64,000 bases of DNA, from the NCBI RefSeq assembly GCF_002532075.1, contig NZ_LYXE01000086.1:1-64000 (forward strand). The letters are read 5' to 3'. The translations under genes were made by a program, and so were the position numbers. Shown in pieces: positions 49,729 to 59,018 of this stretch. The DNA comes from Candidatus Chloroploca asiatica (GTDB lineage: Bacteria; Chloroflexota; Chloroflexia; Chloroflexales; Chloroflexaceae). The notes beneath the pieces were generated by a model that was given only the letters and a program-made list of their open reading frames with translations, made no database searches and was not told the origin of the DNA. Position 1 is the stretch's first letter, and each line of letters opens with the position of its first letter.

Positions 49729-51162
49729 GTGTTTGTTGATCGCACCGCTGAACTAGCCATGCTCCAGACGTTGCTTGAGCGCAAGCAGAGTGAATTGTTG
49801 CTGCTCTACGGCCGCCGCCGCGTTGGCAAGACCGCGTTGTTACGCGAATGGGCAAGCCGCAGCGGCCTCCCCTGGAGCTATTGGATGGCCCAGAAGGAGT
49901 CGGCAGAACTGCAGCGGCGCCGCCTGGCTGCGATCCTCCGCGGACGACCGCCCTCCGCCACCGGCCCGGCCTTCGCCAGTTGGTCTGATCTGTGGGACGA
50001 TGTGGCGACCCTTGTCCGTGATGATCGCCGCATCCTCATCCTCGATGAATTGCCTTGGGCCGTCGAAGCTGATGGTGCCATGCTCTCCGCACTCCAGTAT
50101 GCCTGGGATCTGCATTTCCAGCAGCGCAACCTGATCCTCGTGCTCTGCGGCTCCCACATCCGCACCATGGAAACGCTGCTCAGTCGCCAAACACCCCTCT
50201 TTGGGCGTCTCACCGCTCAGTATTATCTCCAACCCTTGCCATTCGGTGCCCTGCGCGACTTCTTTCCTGACTGGAGTCCTGAGGCTCAGGTGGCTGCTTA
50301 TGCGATCCTCGGTGGCGTCCCTCAGTATCTCGCTTGGTTTCGCCCTCAGGTCGGGCTGAGTGCGAACATCCGTCAGGCGATTCTCGCACCGATCAGCATG
50401 GCCCTGGCTGAAATTGAACTGTTACTGGCCGACGAGGTGCGTGATATCCGTACCTATCTGACCGTCTTGAACGCGCTTGGCGAGGGTGCTCATGCCTTGA
50501 AGGAGATCGCCAATGCCACGATCATTGCTCCAACCAACCTCACCAAGTATCTGGGTGTGCTGCAAGAGTTGCGGCTGGTTGAGCGGCGCATCCCCGCGAC
50601 CGTCCCGCCAGCCTTGCAGGCACGCTCCAAGCAGGGGCGGTATCACCTGATCGATCCATTCCACCGGTTTTATTTTCGCTTCCTCCGGCCGCATCAGGCC
50701 GAGATTACCTATCAACCCGATCAGGTGCTCACCCAGATCCAAGCCGGGCTCCGGGCCTTTGTGGGGCAGACGGCCTGGGAAGAACTGGCTCGCACCTGGG
50801 TGTTCACGCAAGGCCTGCGTGGGGCACTGCCGTTGACACCTGAGGTGATCGGGAGCCACTGGAGTCGCAGCGTGCAGGCGGATGTGGTGGCGGTGAGTTG
50901 GCGTGAACGGACGATCCTGATCGGTGAATGCAAATGGAGCACCGATGCGATCAATCGCCAACTCGTGCGTCATCTCATGGAGCACACCATCCCCCACACC
51001 GTTGCCGCACTGCCGGAAGGAGGTGCCGGGTGGCGGGTCATACCGGCGCTCTTTGCCCGAGCTGGGGCAACGCCTGAGGCCCACGCCCTGCTACGTGCGC
51101 AGGGCGGGATCATGGTGGATCTGCCAACCCTTTATGCCGATCTCGGTGCGGAGACCAGGTAG
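49729..51162 (+). CDS. ATPase_2-type AAA ATPase with DUF234 nuclease-like domain
   Basis: 477 residues from GTG 49729 (GGAGGTG upstream). The N-terminal archaeal-ATPase-type P-loop domain opens with FVDRTAELAMLQTLL and has Walker A GRRRVGKTA, Walker B ILILDELPWAV and the sensor LVLCGSHI. A winged helix follows (LKEIANATIIAPTNLTKYLG). The C-terminal DUF234 region has YHLIDPFHRFYFRFLRP and a restriction-like core with Asp in VQADVVAVS and ILIGECKWS. This two-domain family is common in archaea and mobile islands; function is mostly unknown, with proposed roles in stress or defence. The strong promoter/operator suggests a single-gene unit. Confidence 0.88.
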   Translation: MFVDRTAELAMLQTLLERKQSELLLLYGRRRVGKTALLREWASRSGLPWSYWMAQKESAELQRRRLAAILRGRPPSATGPAFASWSDLWDDVATLVRDDRRILILDELPWAVEADGAMLSALQYAWDLHFQQRNLILVLCGSHIRTMETLLSRQTPLFGRLTAQYYLQPLPFGALRDFFPDWSPEAQVAAYAILGGVPQYLAWFRPQVGLSANIRQAILAPISMALAEIELLLADEVRDIRTYLTVLNALGEGAHALKEIANATIIAPTNLTKYLGVLQELRLVERRIPATVPPALQARSKQGRYHLIDPFHRFYFRFLRPHQAEITYQPDQVLTQIQAGLRAFVGQTAWEELARTWVFTQGLRGALPLTPEVIGSHWSRSVQADVVAVSWRERTILIGECKWSTDAINRQLVRHLMEHTIPHTVAALPEGGAGWRVIPALFARAGATPEAHALLRAQGGIMVDLPTLYADLGAETR

Positions 51163-51340
51163 CAGGAGCGCATGGGGCAACGATGGGAGGCCCGAACCAT
51201 GCGGTTCCACCGCATGGGTTCGCATCATACGCACGCGTCCCGTCGTCAACGACGCCAACGAGGCCTGCATTGGCAGTTCCTCGGTTACCCCGCGCCCAAC
51301 GTGCCTTCCTGAACACCGTCCTCAGCCGCAGCGGCAGCGT

Positions 51341-51359
51341 ACCGCGCCCGTGGCGCGGT
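51341..51359. terminator. GC-rich hairpin between ATPase and ComM-like genes
   Basis: ACCGCGCC-CGT-GGCGCGGT, an 8-bp perfect stem, lies 47 bp before the ATG at 51406. Another stem (CCATGCGG/CCGCATGG, about 51198-51219) lies just after the ATPase gene. Neither has a T-run. Confidence 0.4.
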
Positions 51360-51405
51360 GTGGGGGGCGTGCGATCATGAAAGCCTGACCTGAAAGGAGC
51401 CCCCT

Positions 51406-52335
51406 ATGAATGATGGTGTGTCCGCCTCGATCCCGCCGGTTGATCTCCAGCACGTCTGCGGCCAGGAGCATGTCAAGCGAGCACTGGAAGTCGCCGCCGC
51501 CGGTGGGCACGCGATCGTGCTCACCGGTGCCCCTGGAGCTGGCAAGAGCTTGCTGGCCCGCACGATCGGGGGCATTGTCCCACCAGGCCCCGAGGCATCG
51601 TCCCGCCCCGTGTATGCCCCGAGCGTGACCTGCTCGGCCAGAACCCTCTTCGGCAGCAGGGCCGGTCGCGTGGTGCGTCCGGGCCTGGTCAGCCAGGCCG
51701 ACGGCGGCGTTCTCATCCTCGATGACATCCACGCCTTCGCGAAGCATGTGCCCCGGTTGGTGTCGGTGCTCGACACCGGTGTGGTCACCCTGGCAACCGC
51801 GACCGGCACGACGAACGTGCCTGCCAACACGATGCTGGTCGCCACCACGCGCCCGTGCCCCTGCGGTTGGCACGGCGATGCCGCGCAGGTGTGCCACTGC
51901 TCACCGGCCCTGATCGCCCGCTGGCAGGCCAAGCTCCCCGCGCACCTCCGAGAGCACTGGGCCATCCACGTTGAGGTGCCTCGCATAAGCTATGAGCGCC
52001 TCAGCACCTCGCGGCTGGCAGAGGCCTCGGCTGCGGTGCGGGCGCGGGTGACCGCAGCCTGGCGCATCCAGGCCCAGCGCGCCGGGGGCAGCGATGGCTG
52101 GCGGGTCAACGCCCAGTTGAGTCCGGCCGATATCCGTACCCACTGCACCCTCGACGGCGCAGGCCAGAGCTTGCTGAAAGCTGCGATGCGCCAACTCGCC
52201 CTCTCTGCCGCCGCCTACCACAACGTGCTCCGGCTCGCCCGTACCATTGCCGACCTCGCAGGGGCCGAGGCGATCAGACCAGCACACGTGGCCGAGGCCA
52301 TCCAGTACAGGCCACGACGGACTGGGGCTGCCTGA
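51406..52335 (+). CDS. ComM/YifB-like magnesium-chelatase-type ATPase, shortened
   Basis: 309 residues from ATG 51406 with AAAGGAG seven bases upstream. The core is clearly ComM-like: CGQEHVKRALEVAAAGGHAI, Walker A GAPGAGKSL, Walker B VLILDDIHAF, the Zn-type cluster RPCPCGWHGDAAQVCHC, and the lid with NAQLSPADIRTHC and AIQYRP. ComM is ~500 residues with an N-terminal Lon-type (ChlI) domain that is absent here. The conserved PLLDRIDIHVEV arginine-finger segment is altered to HLREHWAIHVEV. It is therefore a stand-alone, possibly repurposed motor. ComM itself drives branch migration of recombination intermediates. It probably belongs to the plus-strand island up to the vWA gene. Confidence 0.85.
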   Translation: MNDGVSASIPPVDLQHVCGQEHVKRALEVAAAGGHAIVLTGAPGAGKSLLARTIGGIVPPGPEASSRPVYAPSVTCSARTLFGSRAGRVVRPGLVSQADGGVLILDDIHAFAKHVPRLVSVLDTGVVTLATATGTTNVPANTMLVATTRPCPCGWHGDAAQVCHCSPALIARWQAKLPAHLREHWAIHVEVPRISYERLSTSRLAEASAAVRARVTAAWRIQAQRAGGSDGWRVNAQLSPADIRTHCTLDGAGQSLLKAAMRQLALSAAAYHNVLRLARTIADLAGAEAIRPAHVAEAIQYRPRRTGAA

Positions 52336-52911
52336 TCGGTCGCGCACCGCAGGCGGCTTGATGGTGTCCACGACCGCGCAAGTGGCTCATCCGCTCGCAC
52401 GGTCAGCCTGGGCATGACCGGCCAGGTCAGCCTCGAGACCGGAGAGGCTGGCTGAAAAGGCCTGATCGGGCGAAGGAGTCGTGCGCTATCCTGGGAGCGT
52501 GGGCAAGCCGCTCGCGCTCCTAGGACATATCCACACCCTCTTCAGCCAACTTCTGAGGGCCATCCCCAGGGCAGCAGTGGGGCCAACACATCGCGGGCAG
52601 AGGCCCTATTCAGGCTCAGCCCCCGCTGCGCTTCCAGGGAGACCGCAGGGTACTGCAACGCCGCCGCGTCGAGGCACGCCAGGCGGATGCGCAGGGCCGT
52701 GCGCTGCGCGAGCAGGGCACATGGGCCGCGATCAGATCCCGCGGTGGGCACAGGGAACAACGGGCGGAAGGGCGATCACCCGCTCGCATCAGTTACACGT
52801 GTCGTCACGCAAGGCGCACGTGCTCCAACGGGTACCACCTTGCGGTGGTGATGAGGCCGCACGCTGGATCTGCCGCCAGAGGGGCGGTTGGCGATCAGGA
52901 GGAACACTGAG
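52336..52911. other. Intergenic, no supported gene
   Basis: About 575 bp, GC-rich. Overlapping frames on both strands are Arg/Pro/Gly-rich and look like composition artefacts. AGGAGG near its end belongs to the gene at 52912. Confidence 0.5.
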
Positions 52912-53241
52912 ATGGGACAGCATCGACGGATCACGGTTGTCCATCAACGGGCGATCACGGCGCAGCCAGGCGATCATTACATCGGGCGACCCTCGCCGCT
53001 TGGCAACCCCTTTGTCATCGGACGCGACGGCACGCGGGCAGAAGTCATTGCGCGCTACCGCACCTGGTTGCAGACGCACGTGGCCGCCGGGCCGGGAAAT
53101 CGCGTATACGACGAACTCCAACGGCTCCGTGCGCGGGCGCACCAGCACCCGCTGCGGCTCGTTTGCTGGTGCGCCCCGCTGCCATGCCACGGCGATGTCA
53201 TTGCGGAGGTGCTGCGCGACGGGATGCCTGGTTCGAAGTGA
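52912..53241 (+). CDS. DUF4326-family protein
   Basis: 109 residues from ATG 52912 with AGGAGG upstream. The family signature is complete: YIGRPSPLGNPFVIGRDG, then EVIARYRTWLQ and the Cys/His block LVCWCAPLPCHGDVIAEVL. DUF4326 proteins are small and frequent on phages, plasmids and islands; the CWC-PCHGD block suggests metal or nucleotide binding but no activity is established. It is near a ComM-like ATPase, a RadC-like protein and MoxR, consistent with a plasmid-type backbone. Confidence 0.88.
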   Translation: MGQHRRITVVHQRAITAQPGDHYIGRPSPLGNPFVIGRDGTRAEVIARYRTWLQTHVAAGPGNRVYDELQRLRARAHQHPLRLVCWCAPLPCHGDVIAEVLRDGMPGSK

Positions 53242-53287
53242 GGGAGCGTCATATGACGCCCCCTTGTTGCAGCCCGCAACCAGATCC

Positions 53288-53372
53288 CTTTTGAACCCGT
53301 CCTTTTGAACCCGTCCTTGCCCACCCTGGCCTGCCCCCACCCCGGCCCGCCCCCACCCTGGCCCGCCCCCGC
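53288..53372. repeat. Two short tandem repeats
   Basis: TTTTGAACCCGTCC-type unit twice (about 53288-53316), then a 16-bp unit close to CCCGCCCCCACCCTGG about three times (to 53372). They lie in a 370-bp gap (53242-53611) that holds no gene. Confidence 0.7.
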
Positions 53373-53611
53373 CGCGCCCAAACCCACGCTCCTGGGGGCG
53401 GGAGGGCATGGCCCGCGTGGGCGGGCCATCAGGCGGACGGTGATCGACGGCAGTTACGCTTGGTGAAGCGCAAACGTTTCAGCCAAACTTCCTGGCGATA
53501 ACCTTGGCGCATCAAGGTCTCTGGGAACAACGTGATCGCCTCGACAGCAGCTAGCACAGGTGGAAGGTAGCCCGCCCTCTTTGGTTTCAACGTGACTGCG
53601 CCATCATCGCC

Positions 53612-54394
53612 TCATTCTTGCGGACGTGATACGAGGGAACGTTCTGACCAGATTTCAAGATCATCGATCAGGAATTGCATGGTGAGTGGGGCCTCACTGG
53701 ACGTTTTTTCAAACCGAGCAAGCACCGCCAGACCTAACAGATCGGTGGTGGCATTTTCACGCAAATTGAAGGCAATGGTCTGCCAACGACCCGGTGTTTG
53801 GGGAAGCCCTTCGCAGATATATTCACCACCATCAGGACGCACGCAGAGTACGGCATACGTTATGCGCACCCCTGTGTATGCTGGCCAGTAGACCCGGGCC
53901 ACAATGGCATTGGCCTGAAAGCGTGGCGGTTGCGGTACATTGTCCAGGACATGAATGGCATGCAGATCAAACTCTTCGGTCGATGAAATTGGGGCTGAAA
54001 AACTGAGCGCTCTGCGCCCAGTAAATCCTGGGTCACGCAGTTCAATCTGTTGATTAGACGAAGCTCCATCGCCCGATGCCCAGAGCTTCAGATCAACTGG
54101 TTGCTCGAAGGTGTAGTAAGCAACCGTCTGTGTCCGTATGGGTTGGGTTGCCGCATCACGGTTGAAGTAGGTATACAGAACCAATGGCACCACAGCCACC
54201 AAGGCTCCGATGACGGCTCCCAGCAACGCGAATTGCCACCATGGGCGCGTAACCGGAACGGTTGCGGAGGTTGCGGAGTGGGCCGACGAACGCTCGATAA
54301 ACTTGACCACCAGTGGCCCAATAATGGCCGTAATGATCGCTGTCGTCACGGAACTAGCCAGGCTGATCAACGCAATGAGGAGCGTATCCGACAT
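53612..54394 (-). CDS. Membrane-anchored protein with extracytoplasmic beta domain
   Basis: 260 residues. Two hydrophobic segments lie near the N-terminus (LIALISLASSVTTAIITAII and FALLGAVIGALVAVVPLVLY). From about residue 90 follows a predicted beta-sandwich (TVAYYTFEQPVDLKLWASGD, RWQTIAFNLRENATTDLLG, QFLIDDLEIWSE), similar in style to carbohydrate-binding-like jelly rolls. It is monocistronic on the minus strand within a plus-strand island and of lower GC. No family recognised. The beta domain probably faces outside. Confidence 0.65.
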   Translation of the reverse strand: MSDTLLIALISLASSVTTAIITAIIGPLVVKFIERSSAHSATSATVPVTRPWWQFALLGAVIGALVAVVPLVLYTYFNRDAATQPIRTQTVAYYTFEQPVDLKLWASGDGASSNQQIELRDPGFTGRRALSFSAPISSTEEFDLHAIHVLDNVPQPPRFQANAIVARVYWPAYTGVRITYAVLCVRPDGGEYICEGLPQTPGRWQTIAFNLRENATTDLLGLAVLARFEKTSSEAPLTMQFLIDDLEIWSERSLVSRPQE

Positions 54395-54726
54395 CGACGA
54401 CCTTCCCTTTCTGTGGCGATTCTGCGCCCATCGTTTGTCCGTGCTTGAGGAGCGGCTGCGCTGAGCTACGTCTAAAGCACCGTGGCTGATCGGCCCACCT
54501 ACCCAGGCTCCCTAGGAAGAAGATCCGATAAGCATGGCTTGCTGTGCTTTGAGTTCCTGGTACGACTTGGTCGCGTAGTCATCTAACTCCCTTGGGATTT
54601 TATGGAAATAGCCCGTAAAACCCAGGAGCTTTAGCCCTGGGAGAGAAGGGCTTCACCCGCTTGAGCGGCTTTAGCCCAGACTAGCACAAATTTGCGTTTT
54701 AAACAAGGACGTGCTATGCTTAACCT

Positions 54727-55833
54727 ATGCGAAAGAGTTTCAAATACCGCATCTACCTCACGAACGGCCAACGACGCATCCTTGAGCAGCAGCTTGAGGA
54801 GTGTCGTTGGGTGTATAACGAGACGCTTGCCGAACGCAAGCGGGCGTACGAGGAACGAGGCGAGTCGCTTCGGTTGTACGACACGCAAATGATGCTGCCG
54901 GTCTGGAAGATGACTCGTCCGTCGCTCACGTTGGTGCATAGTCAAGTCCTTCAAAACGTAAACATCAGGGTGGATCTCGCATTCCAAGCCTTCTTTCGTC
55001 GGGTAAAAGCGGGCGAAAATCCGGGCTATCCCAGGTTTAAAAGCTTCGGTCGGTACGACTCGATCACCTATCCGCAGTACGGGAACGGTGTGCGACTGGA
55101 CGGCGAGCGGCTGATCCTCTCGAAAGTCGGCGCGGTGCATGTCGTGTTGCATCGCCCGGTGGAAGGCGCACCCAAGACGGTCACACTCCAGCGGTCGCCA
55201 ACCGGCAAGTGGTACGCCTGCTTCTCGTGCGAAACGGAAGCGAACAAACTGCATCCGGTAGACAAGATCGTCGGCATTGACGTGGGACTGGCGTCGTTTC
55301 TCACCACATCCAGCGGCGGAACGGTTCCTAATCCTCGGTTCTACCGCAAGGACGAGGCAGATCTGGCGCGTGTTCAGCAACGATTGAGTGATGCGAAGAA
55401 CCAACAAGACTGGGTTGCGTACCGCAAACGAAAGCGAGCAGTCGCTCACATTCACGAGCGAATTGCAAACCGGCGCACCGATTTTGCTCACAAGCTCAGT
55501 CGCGTGATGGTAAACACCTATCAAGTGATTGCCCTTGAGGATTTGGCCCCACTGGAGATGGGGCGCAGCCGTGGGATGCGCAAAAGCATTCGAGATGTGG
55601 CGTGGAGCCAGTTTGTCAGCATGACGTGCGTCAAAGCGGAAGAAGCTGGACGCACGGTGGTGTTGGTAGACCCCGCGTACACCTCTCAACGATGCTCGTC
55701 CTGCGGCGAACGCGTGAAGAAGACGTTGAGCGACCGCACCCACGCCTGTCCGCACTGCGGGCTGGTATTGGATCGGGATCATAATGCGGCGCTCAACATT
55801 CTGCATCGGGGTCTCCAGCAACTTCGTTTGTAG
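54727..55833 (+). CDS. tnpB: TnpB, RNA-guided nuclease of IS605-type element
   Basis: 368 residues. The N-terminal domain KSFKYRIYLTNGQRRILEQQ with VYNETLAERK is followed by the RuvC-like nuclease: Asp in VGIDVGLASFLT (about residue 184), Glu in IALEDLAPLEMG (about 279) and Asp in DRDHNAALNI (about 351). The zinc finger reads CSSCGERVKKTLSDRTHACP, then CG. All three catalytic acids and the four Cys are present, so it should be active. A promoter TTGCGT-N17-TATGCT (54692-54720) ends six bases before the ATG, so the transcript is nearly leaderless. TnpB cuts DNA guided by an RNA from the element's right end. Confidence 0.95.
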   Translation: MRKSFKYRIYLTNGQRRILEQQLEECRWVYNETLAERKRAYEERGESLRLYDTQMMLPVWKMTRPSLTLVHSQVLQNVNIRVDLAFQAFFRRVKAGENPGYPRFKSFGRYDSITYPQYGNGVRLDGERLILSKVGAVHVVLHRPVEGAPKTVTLQRSPTGKWYACFSCETEANKLHPVDKIVGIDVGLASFLTTSSGGTVPNPRFYRKDEADLARVQQRLSDAKNQQDWVAYRKRKRAVAHIHERIANRRTDFAHKLSRVMVNTYQVIALEDLAPLEMGRSRGMRKSIRDVAWSQFVSMTCVKAEEAGRTVVLVDPAYTSQRCSSCGERVKKTLSDRTHACPHCGLVLDRDHNAALNILHRGLQQLRL

Positions 55834-55889
55834 TCGTATGCGTGTGGGGCGGCACACTCTGAAGCCCAGGTGCTTGATCCCTGGGAGCC
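55700..55889 (+). ncRNA. Candidate omega RNA (reRNA) scaffold
   Basis: In IS605-type loci the guide RNA derives from the 3' end of tnpB and the right end, with the guide taken from the flanking DNA. Here that region ends with the hairpin CCCAGG...CCTGGG at 55865-55885. The guide would start at about 55890 (GTCACGGATCGGAAGGTAC). The 5' limit is a guess. Confidence 0.45.
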
Positions 55890-56289
55890 GTCACGGATCG
55901 GAAGGTACTCTGTTCGATCACCTTGTTCCCAGGTTGCCACCATGGCTTTGTAGGCTGATGCATGGACGATACATCTCAGGAGACAGGCCGGCCTCTCTTT
56001 TTCACGAATGAGCTGCGCTTTAATGAGCTGCGCTTTGTGGATAATCAGGTCTTCGCTGATCTGATTGAGGGGAACAAAAACATGGATGACCCACACGCGC
56101 CATGCGGCGAGGGTTGCTGCATCAGGGGTCTGATCTGGGGCGAAGAGATCGTTTGTGTCAAGCTTCGCGCGCAGTGCTTGGAGGAACATCGCGCCTGCCT
56201 TCGATGCAACCTACAAGGGGCCATAACATTCGTTCAGCATGCGGTTGATCAGTTCTCAACGCTCTTTTCTGCGCACTAATGCTCACTCA

Positions 56290-57192
56290 TTGCGTTTCGT
56301 GATCCAGGAGCCGATCAGGGCAAGGAACACGGTTACCACCTATGGAGATCATTTCGATCCTCATGGCAGCTTGCTTGGGTCATGCTGATCACAACGCATG
56401 CGCGTATTGTCTCATATGGCGTAGCTGAAGGAAGATCTGCGCCTCCTTCGTCCTCACCCGCTGCCGGGCTAGCAGGCTGATACGCAGGCCGCACATGGTT
56501 GCGGCCTGCCGTGCGGCGGGCAGGCATCGAGCCCGCCCGCCCCACCTGCGCCCCTGCGCAGGGTGGTCGCCGCCATCCGGCGGACGACGCTGCCGCGTGG
56601 CCTGCCCCAACGGAGGTGCCCGCGCCCTGGCAGGCTCAAGCCCGGGCTAGGCGAGGAACCCCGCAACCTGATGCCGAGGCCCCGACGCCGCACGACCCCA
56701 CCCACGAGGGAGGGCCACGCACCGCTCAGGCCAGGCCACGATCCCCCACCGCTGCCGTTGCGCGCGCCATCCATTGTGCGCCTGCGGCAGCATGGTCACG
56801 GGGGCTGCCGCCACCCGCCCGCCATGCGGGACCCACCCCCGCCGGGCCGGGCGCATGGCGGGGGGCGGGCCGGGCCTGGCGGGCCGCAGGCGGCCCCGCC
56901 CGCCCCCATCGTTGCGTGGGGGGCCTGGTCACGAGGCGGCGGGTGACCAGGCCCCCACGCCCCGCCCGGAAGGAGTGGAAGGTGCGTGCAGCAGGGCTCC
57001 GCAGCATACCACCTTGCGCCTCGCTCGCCGGAAGCGGCACACCTGCGGCGGGGCGGCGGCTGTGCCCCCAGGCCTGGGGGAGGCCGCCCCGCCTGGCTGC
57101 GCTCGCGCCGGCGGCTCGGGAAGCGCGGCGGTGGGGGCCGCAGGCACCTGCTGGCGCACTGGGCGTCAGCGTTGTGCTGTTACGGAGACCCC
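56290..57192. other. Long GC-rich stretch without a supported gene
   Basis: About 900 bp at very high GC. All six frames are largely open but give Ala/Pro/Arg/Gly-rich translations with no domain (for example 56499-57353 plus, 56726-57208 minus). Short inverted GC stretches abound. I see no defined element. Confidence 0.5.
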
Positions 57193-57993
57193 ATGAAGAT
57201 TCGTGCAACCATGAACCACCTCGCGACCGTGGCCGTCCAGGAGATTGGCTTCTGTGTTGGCATCCACTGGCACACCGTTCCCCTCACCGCCCCGCCGCCC
57301 GGAGCGCTCACCGCCCGCTGTCGTTTGGTCACCGTGCTCTTTACCGGCCGTGAGCCGGCGCACCGCTACCATGCCGTGCTCCAACGTCAACACCTCGACT
57401 GTCACCCCGCCGCGCACATCCGTGAGCGCACCGTGCAGGCCGCTGACCAGACCTTGCGCGGCTTTGGCGTGACGGCCGTGCTTAGCCCACAGCAGACCGC
57501 GGCGGAAGGGCTGCGTCAGGCGCCACCGATCCAACACCAGGCGGGCACCCGCCGCTTCTTTGCCAGGCTGGCCCAGGCCGCGCGTCCGCAGCGACCCTGG
57601 TGGGACGACGACGCCGAGGCAGACAACCCCACCGACCGCTGGGCATACGATGCCTTTGTGCATCGTGCTGACGCTGCCTACAACGACGAACTGGAACACG
57701 AATTGGCGCAGATCGAGGCCGCCTACAATGCCAAGCTCAGCGGGGCGGGTGGCGCGAGCCGCCGAGCGGCGCTGGCCTCGGTCGAGGCGCTCGTGGCCTA
57801 TGCCCGTCGCCGCGAGGTGACCCCTGACGAGTTCGCGCGGCGCAACGCGGCGCGGCAAGCTGAGCAAGAGGCCTGGCTCGCCACGCAACGCCAGCGTGAA
57901 ACCGAGCGGGCACAGGCCCTCGCTGCGGATGCCGCTGAGGTTGCCATGGCCCTGCGCCGCTCGCCCAGCGCACGCCAGCGGCGCACAGCCTGA
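57193..57993 (+). CDS. Hypothetical island protein
   Basis: 266 residues from ATG 57193 with GGAG six bases upstream. The N-terminal half is mixed alpha/beta (HLATVAVQEIGFCVGIHWHT, RYHAVLQRQHLDCHPAAHIR). A central acidic stretch PWWDDDAEADNPTDRWAYDA is followed by a long charged helix, probably coiled coil (ELEHELAQIEAAYNAKL, EFARRNAARQAEQEAW). No family recognised. It shares the strand and island-type ribosome-binding sites of the genes around it. Confidence 0.65.
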   Translation: MKIRATMNHLATVAVQEIGFCVGIHWHTVPLTAPPPGALTARCRLVTVLFTGREPAHRYHAVLQRQHLDCHPAAHIRERTVQAADQTLRGFGVTAVLSPQQTAAEGLRQAPPIQHQAGTRRFFARLAQAARPQRPWWDDDAEADNPTDRWAYDAFVHRADAAYNDELEHELAQIEAAYNAKLSGAGGASRRAALASVEALVAYARRREVTPDEFARRNAARQAEQEAWLATQRQRETERAQALAADAAEVAMALRRSPSARQRRTA

Positions 57994-58343
57994 CCGACCG
58001 CGCGGCCACGCTGCCAGGCAGCGTGGCCGCGCCAATGGGCCACAGGGCGTGGGCCCAGCTGGGTGATCATCGTCCGCAGGCTACGTGCGACCGTGACCGC
58101 CTGATGGGTTCCCCGCCGCAGTGCGGCCGCGCCCTTTCCCAAGCGATCGCATCCAGCACGGGCCTACCGCACCCGCCGGTGCGGTCAGGGGAGGACACGG
58201 CAAGCCGCGCCCGCGCCCAGGCGCACGTGTACGTGTGCCCACCGCACCAGGATGATGCCCACCGCACGGGCTGCGACTGCGTCGGTCAGGCATCCCACCA
58301 GCGCCTGACCGACGCGGTGGTTTGAACGAAAGGAGTCGCTCCG
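57994..58343. other. Intergenic, no supported gene
   Basis: 350 bp, GC-rich. AAAGGAG near its end serves the gene at 58344. Confidence 0.5.
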
Positions 58344-58760
58344 ATGACCGCACCATGCTGGCCCGCTGATGACTCATCCGCCACCAGTCCCTTTGGCTTG
58401 TGGCAAGATGACATGCTGACCGCCTACGAAGCCGCAGCCGCCTTAGCCCGTGAGTTGATGGAAGACCTGGAACCGCGCTTCCAAGCGCTTGCCACCCGAC
58501 GTGCGCAACGAATGCACGAACTGGCAACCCTCATGCCGCTCTTCGAAGGCCCGCTCTTCATCAATGGACGCTGCCTCCACTGGGTCGAACCCACCGTGAT
58601 CACTGGCGTCAACGAGCACGCCCTGCGTCGCCTCCGCGACGACCTGCGGGCGCAAGGCCATGAACGCCTGGCCGACCGCGTGGACGCCTGTTTCCTCACG
58701 CGCACGGCAGGCGGCAGGCTCGTGATCGAAGCACGCCCACCGGCTAAGCGCACGCCGTGA
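58344..58760 (+). CDS. Hypothetical island protein
   Basis: 138 residues from ATG 58344 with AAAGGAG nine bases upstream. Helical N-terminus (DMLTAYEAAAALARELMEDL), then FEGPLFINGRCLHWVEPTVI and a helical segment NEHALRRLRDDLRAQGHERL, ending TRTAGGRLVIEARPP. No catalytic or membrane motif is visible. It lies in the same direction 258 bp upstream of the radC-like gene. Unknown function; probably part of the island backbone. Confidence 0.65.
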   Translation: MTAPCWPADDSSATSPFGLWQDDMLTAYEAAAALARELMEDLEPRFQALATRRAQRMHELATLMPLFEGPLFINGRCLHWVEPTVITGVNEHALRRLRDDLRAQGHERLADRVDACFLTRTAGGRLVIEARPPAKRTP

Positions 58761-59018
58761 GGGTGATGCCGTTACCGCACGCATCCGTCCATGCCATGCC
58801 ATGGCGTGCCTAGCCAGGGTCATGGAAGAACGAACCGGTACACCAGGGCGAGAGGGATGCGGAGGGTTGAACGCCACCAACCACCTCATCGTCGCCACCC
58901 ACGCCAGGGACGCTTGCATGTGGGTCGTGCCGCATACTTCCTCCGTAAATACCAGCCGCCTCCGCGGCTGGTGTGGCAGGGCTGTGTTTGATGTGCCCAT
59001 CACGAAGGAGATGCCCCG

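Larger units (their letters stand above)
54602..55889 (+). mobile_element. IS200/IS605-type element with tnpB only, ~1288 bp
   Basis: The boundaries follow from the interrupted minus-strand gene: target ...GGGATTTT / GTCACGG... on the plus strand. The left end has the hairpin CCCAGGAGCTTTAGCCCTGGG (about 54622-54642) and the right end CCCAGG-TGCTTGAT-CCCTGGG (55865-55885). There is no target duplication and no tnpA, as expected for a non-autonomous member of this family. Confidence 0.85.
54512..56189 (-). pseudogene. Conserved hypothetical gene interrupted by a TnpB element
   Basis: The 5' part (56189 down to 55890) encodes LRAKLDTNDLFAPDQTPDAA, LAAWRVWVIHVFVPLNQISE and MVATWEQGDRTEYLPIRD. 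The 3' part (54601 to the TAG at 54512-54514) continues in frame as KIPRELDDYATKSYQELKAQ and ends LIGSSS. Deleting 54602-55889 joins them exactly. Upstream of 56189 the likely N-terminus is in another frame (start near 56287, AQKRALRTDQPHAERM), so a frameshift may also be present. The DLFAPDQTPD...AW-WV-HVF-PLN pattern is one I recognise from hypothetical proteins in Chloroflexota. Confidence 0.7.

Noticed and set aside
56499-57353. 284-aa plus-strand and overlapping minus-strand frames
   Set aside because: Alanine/proline/arginine-rich in every frame, no domain; open only because of extreme GC.
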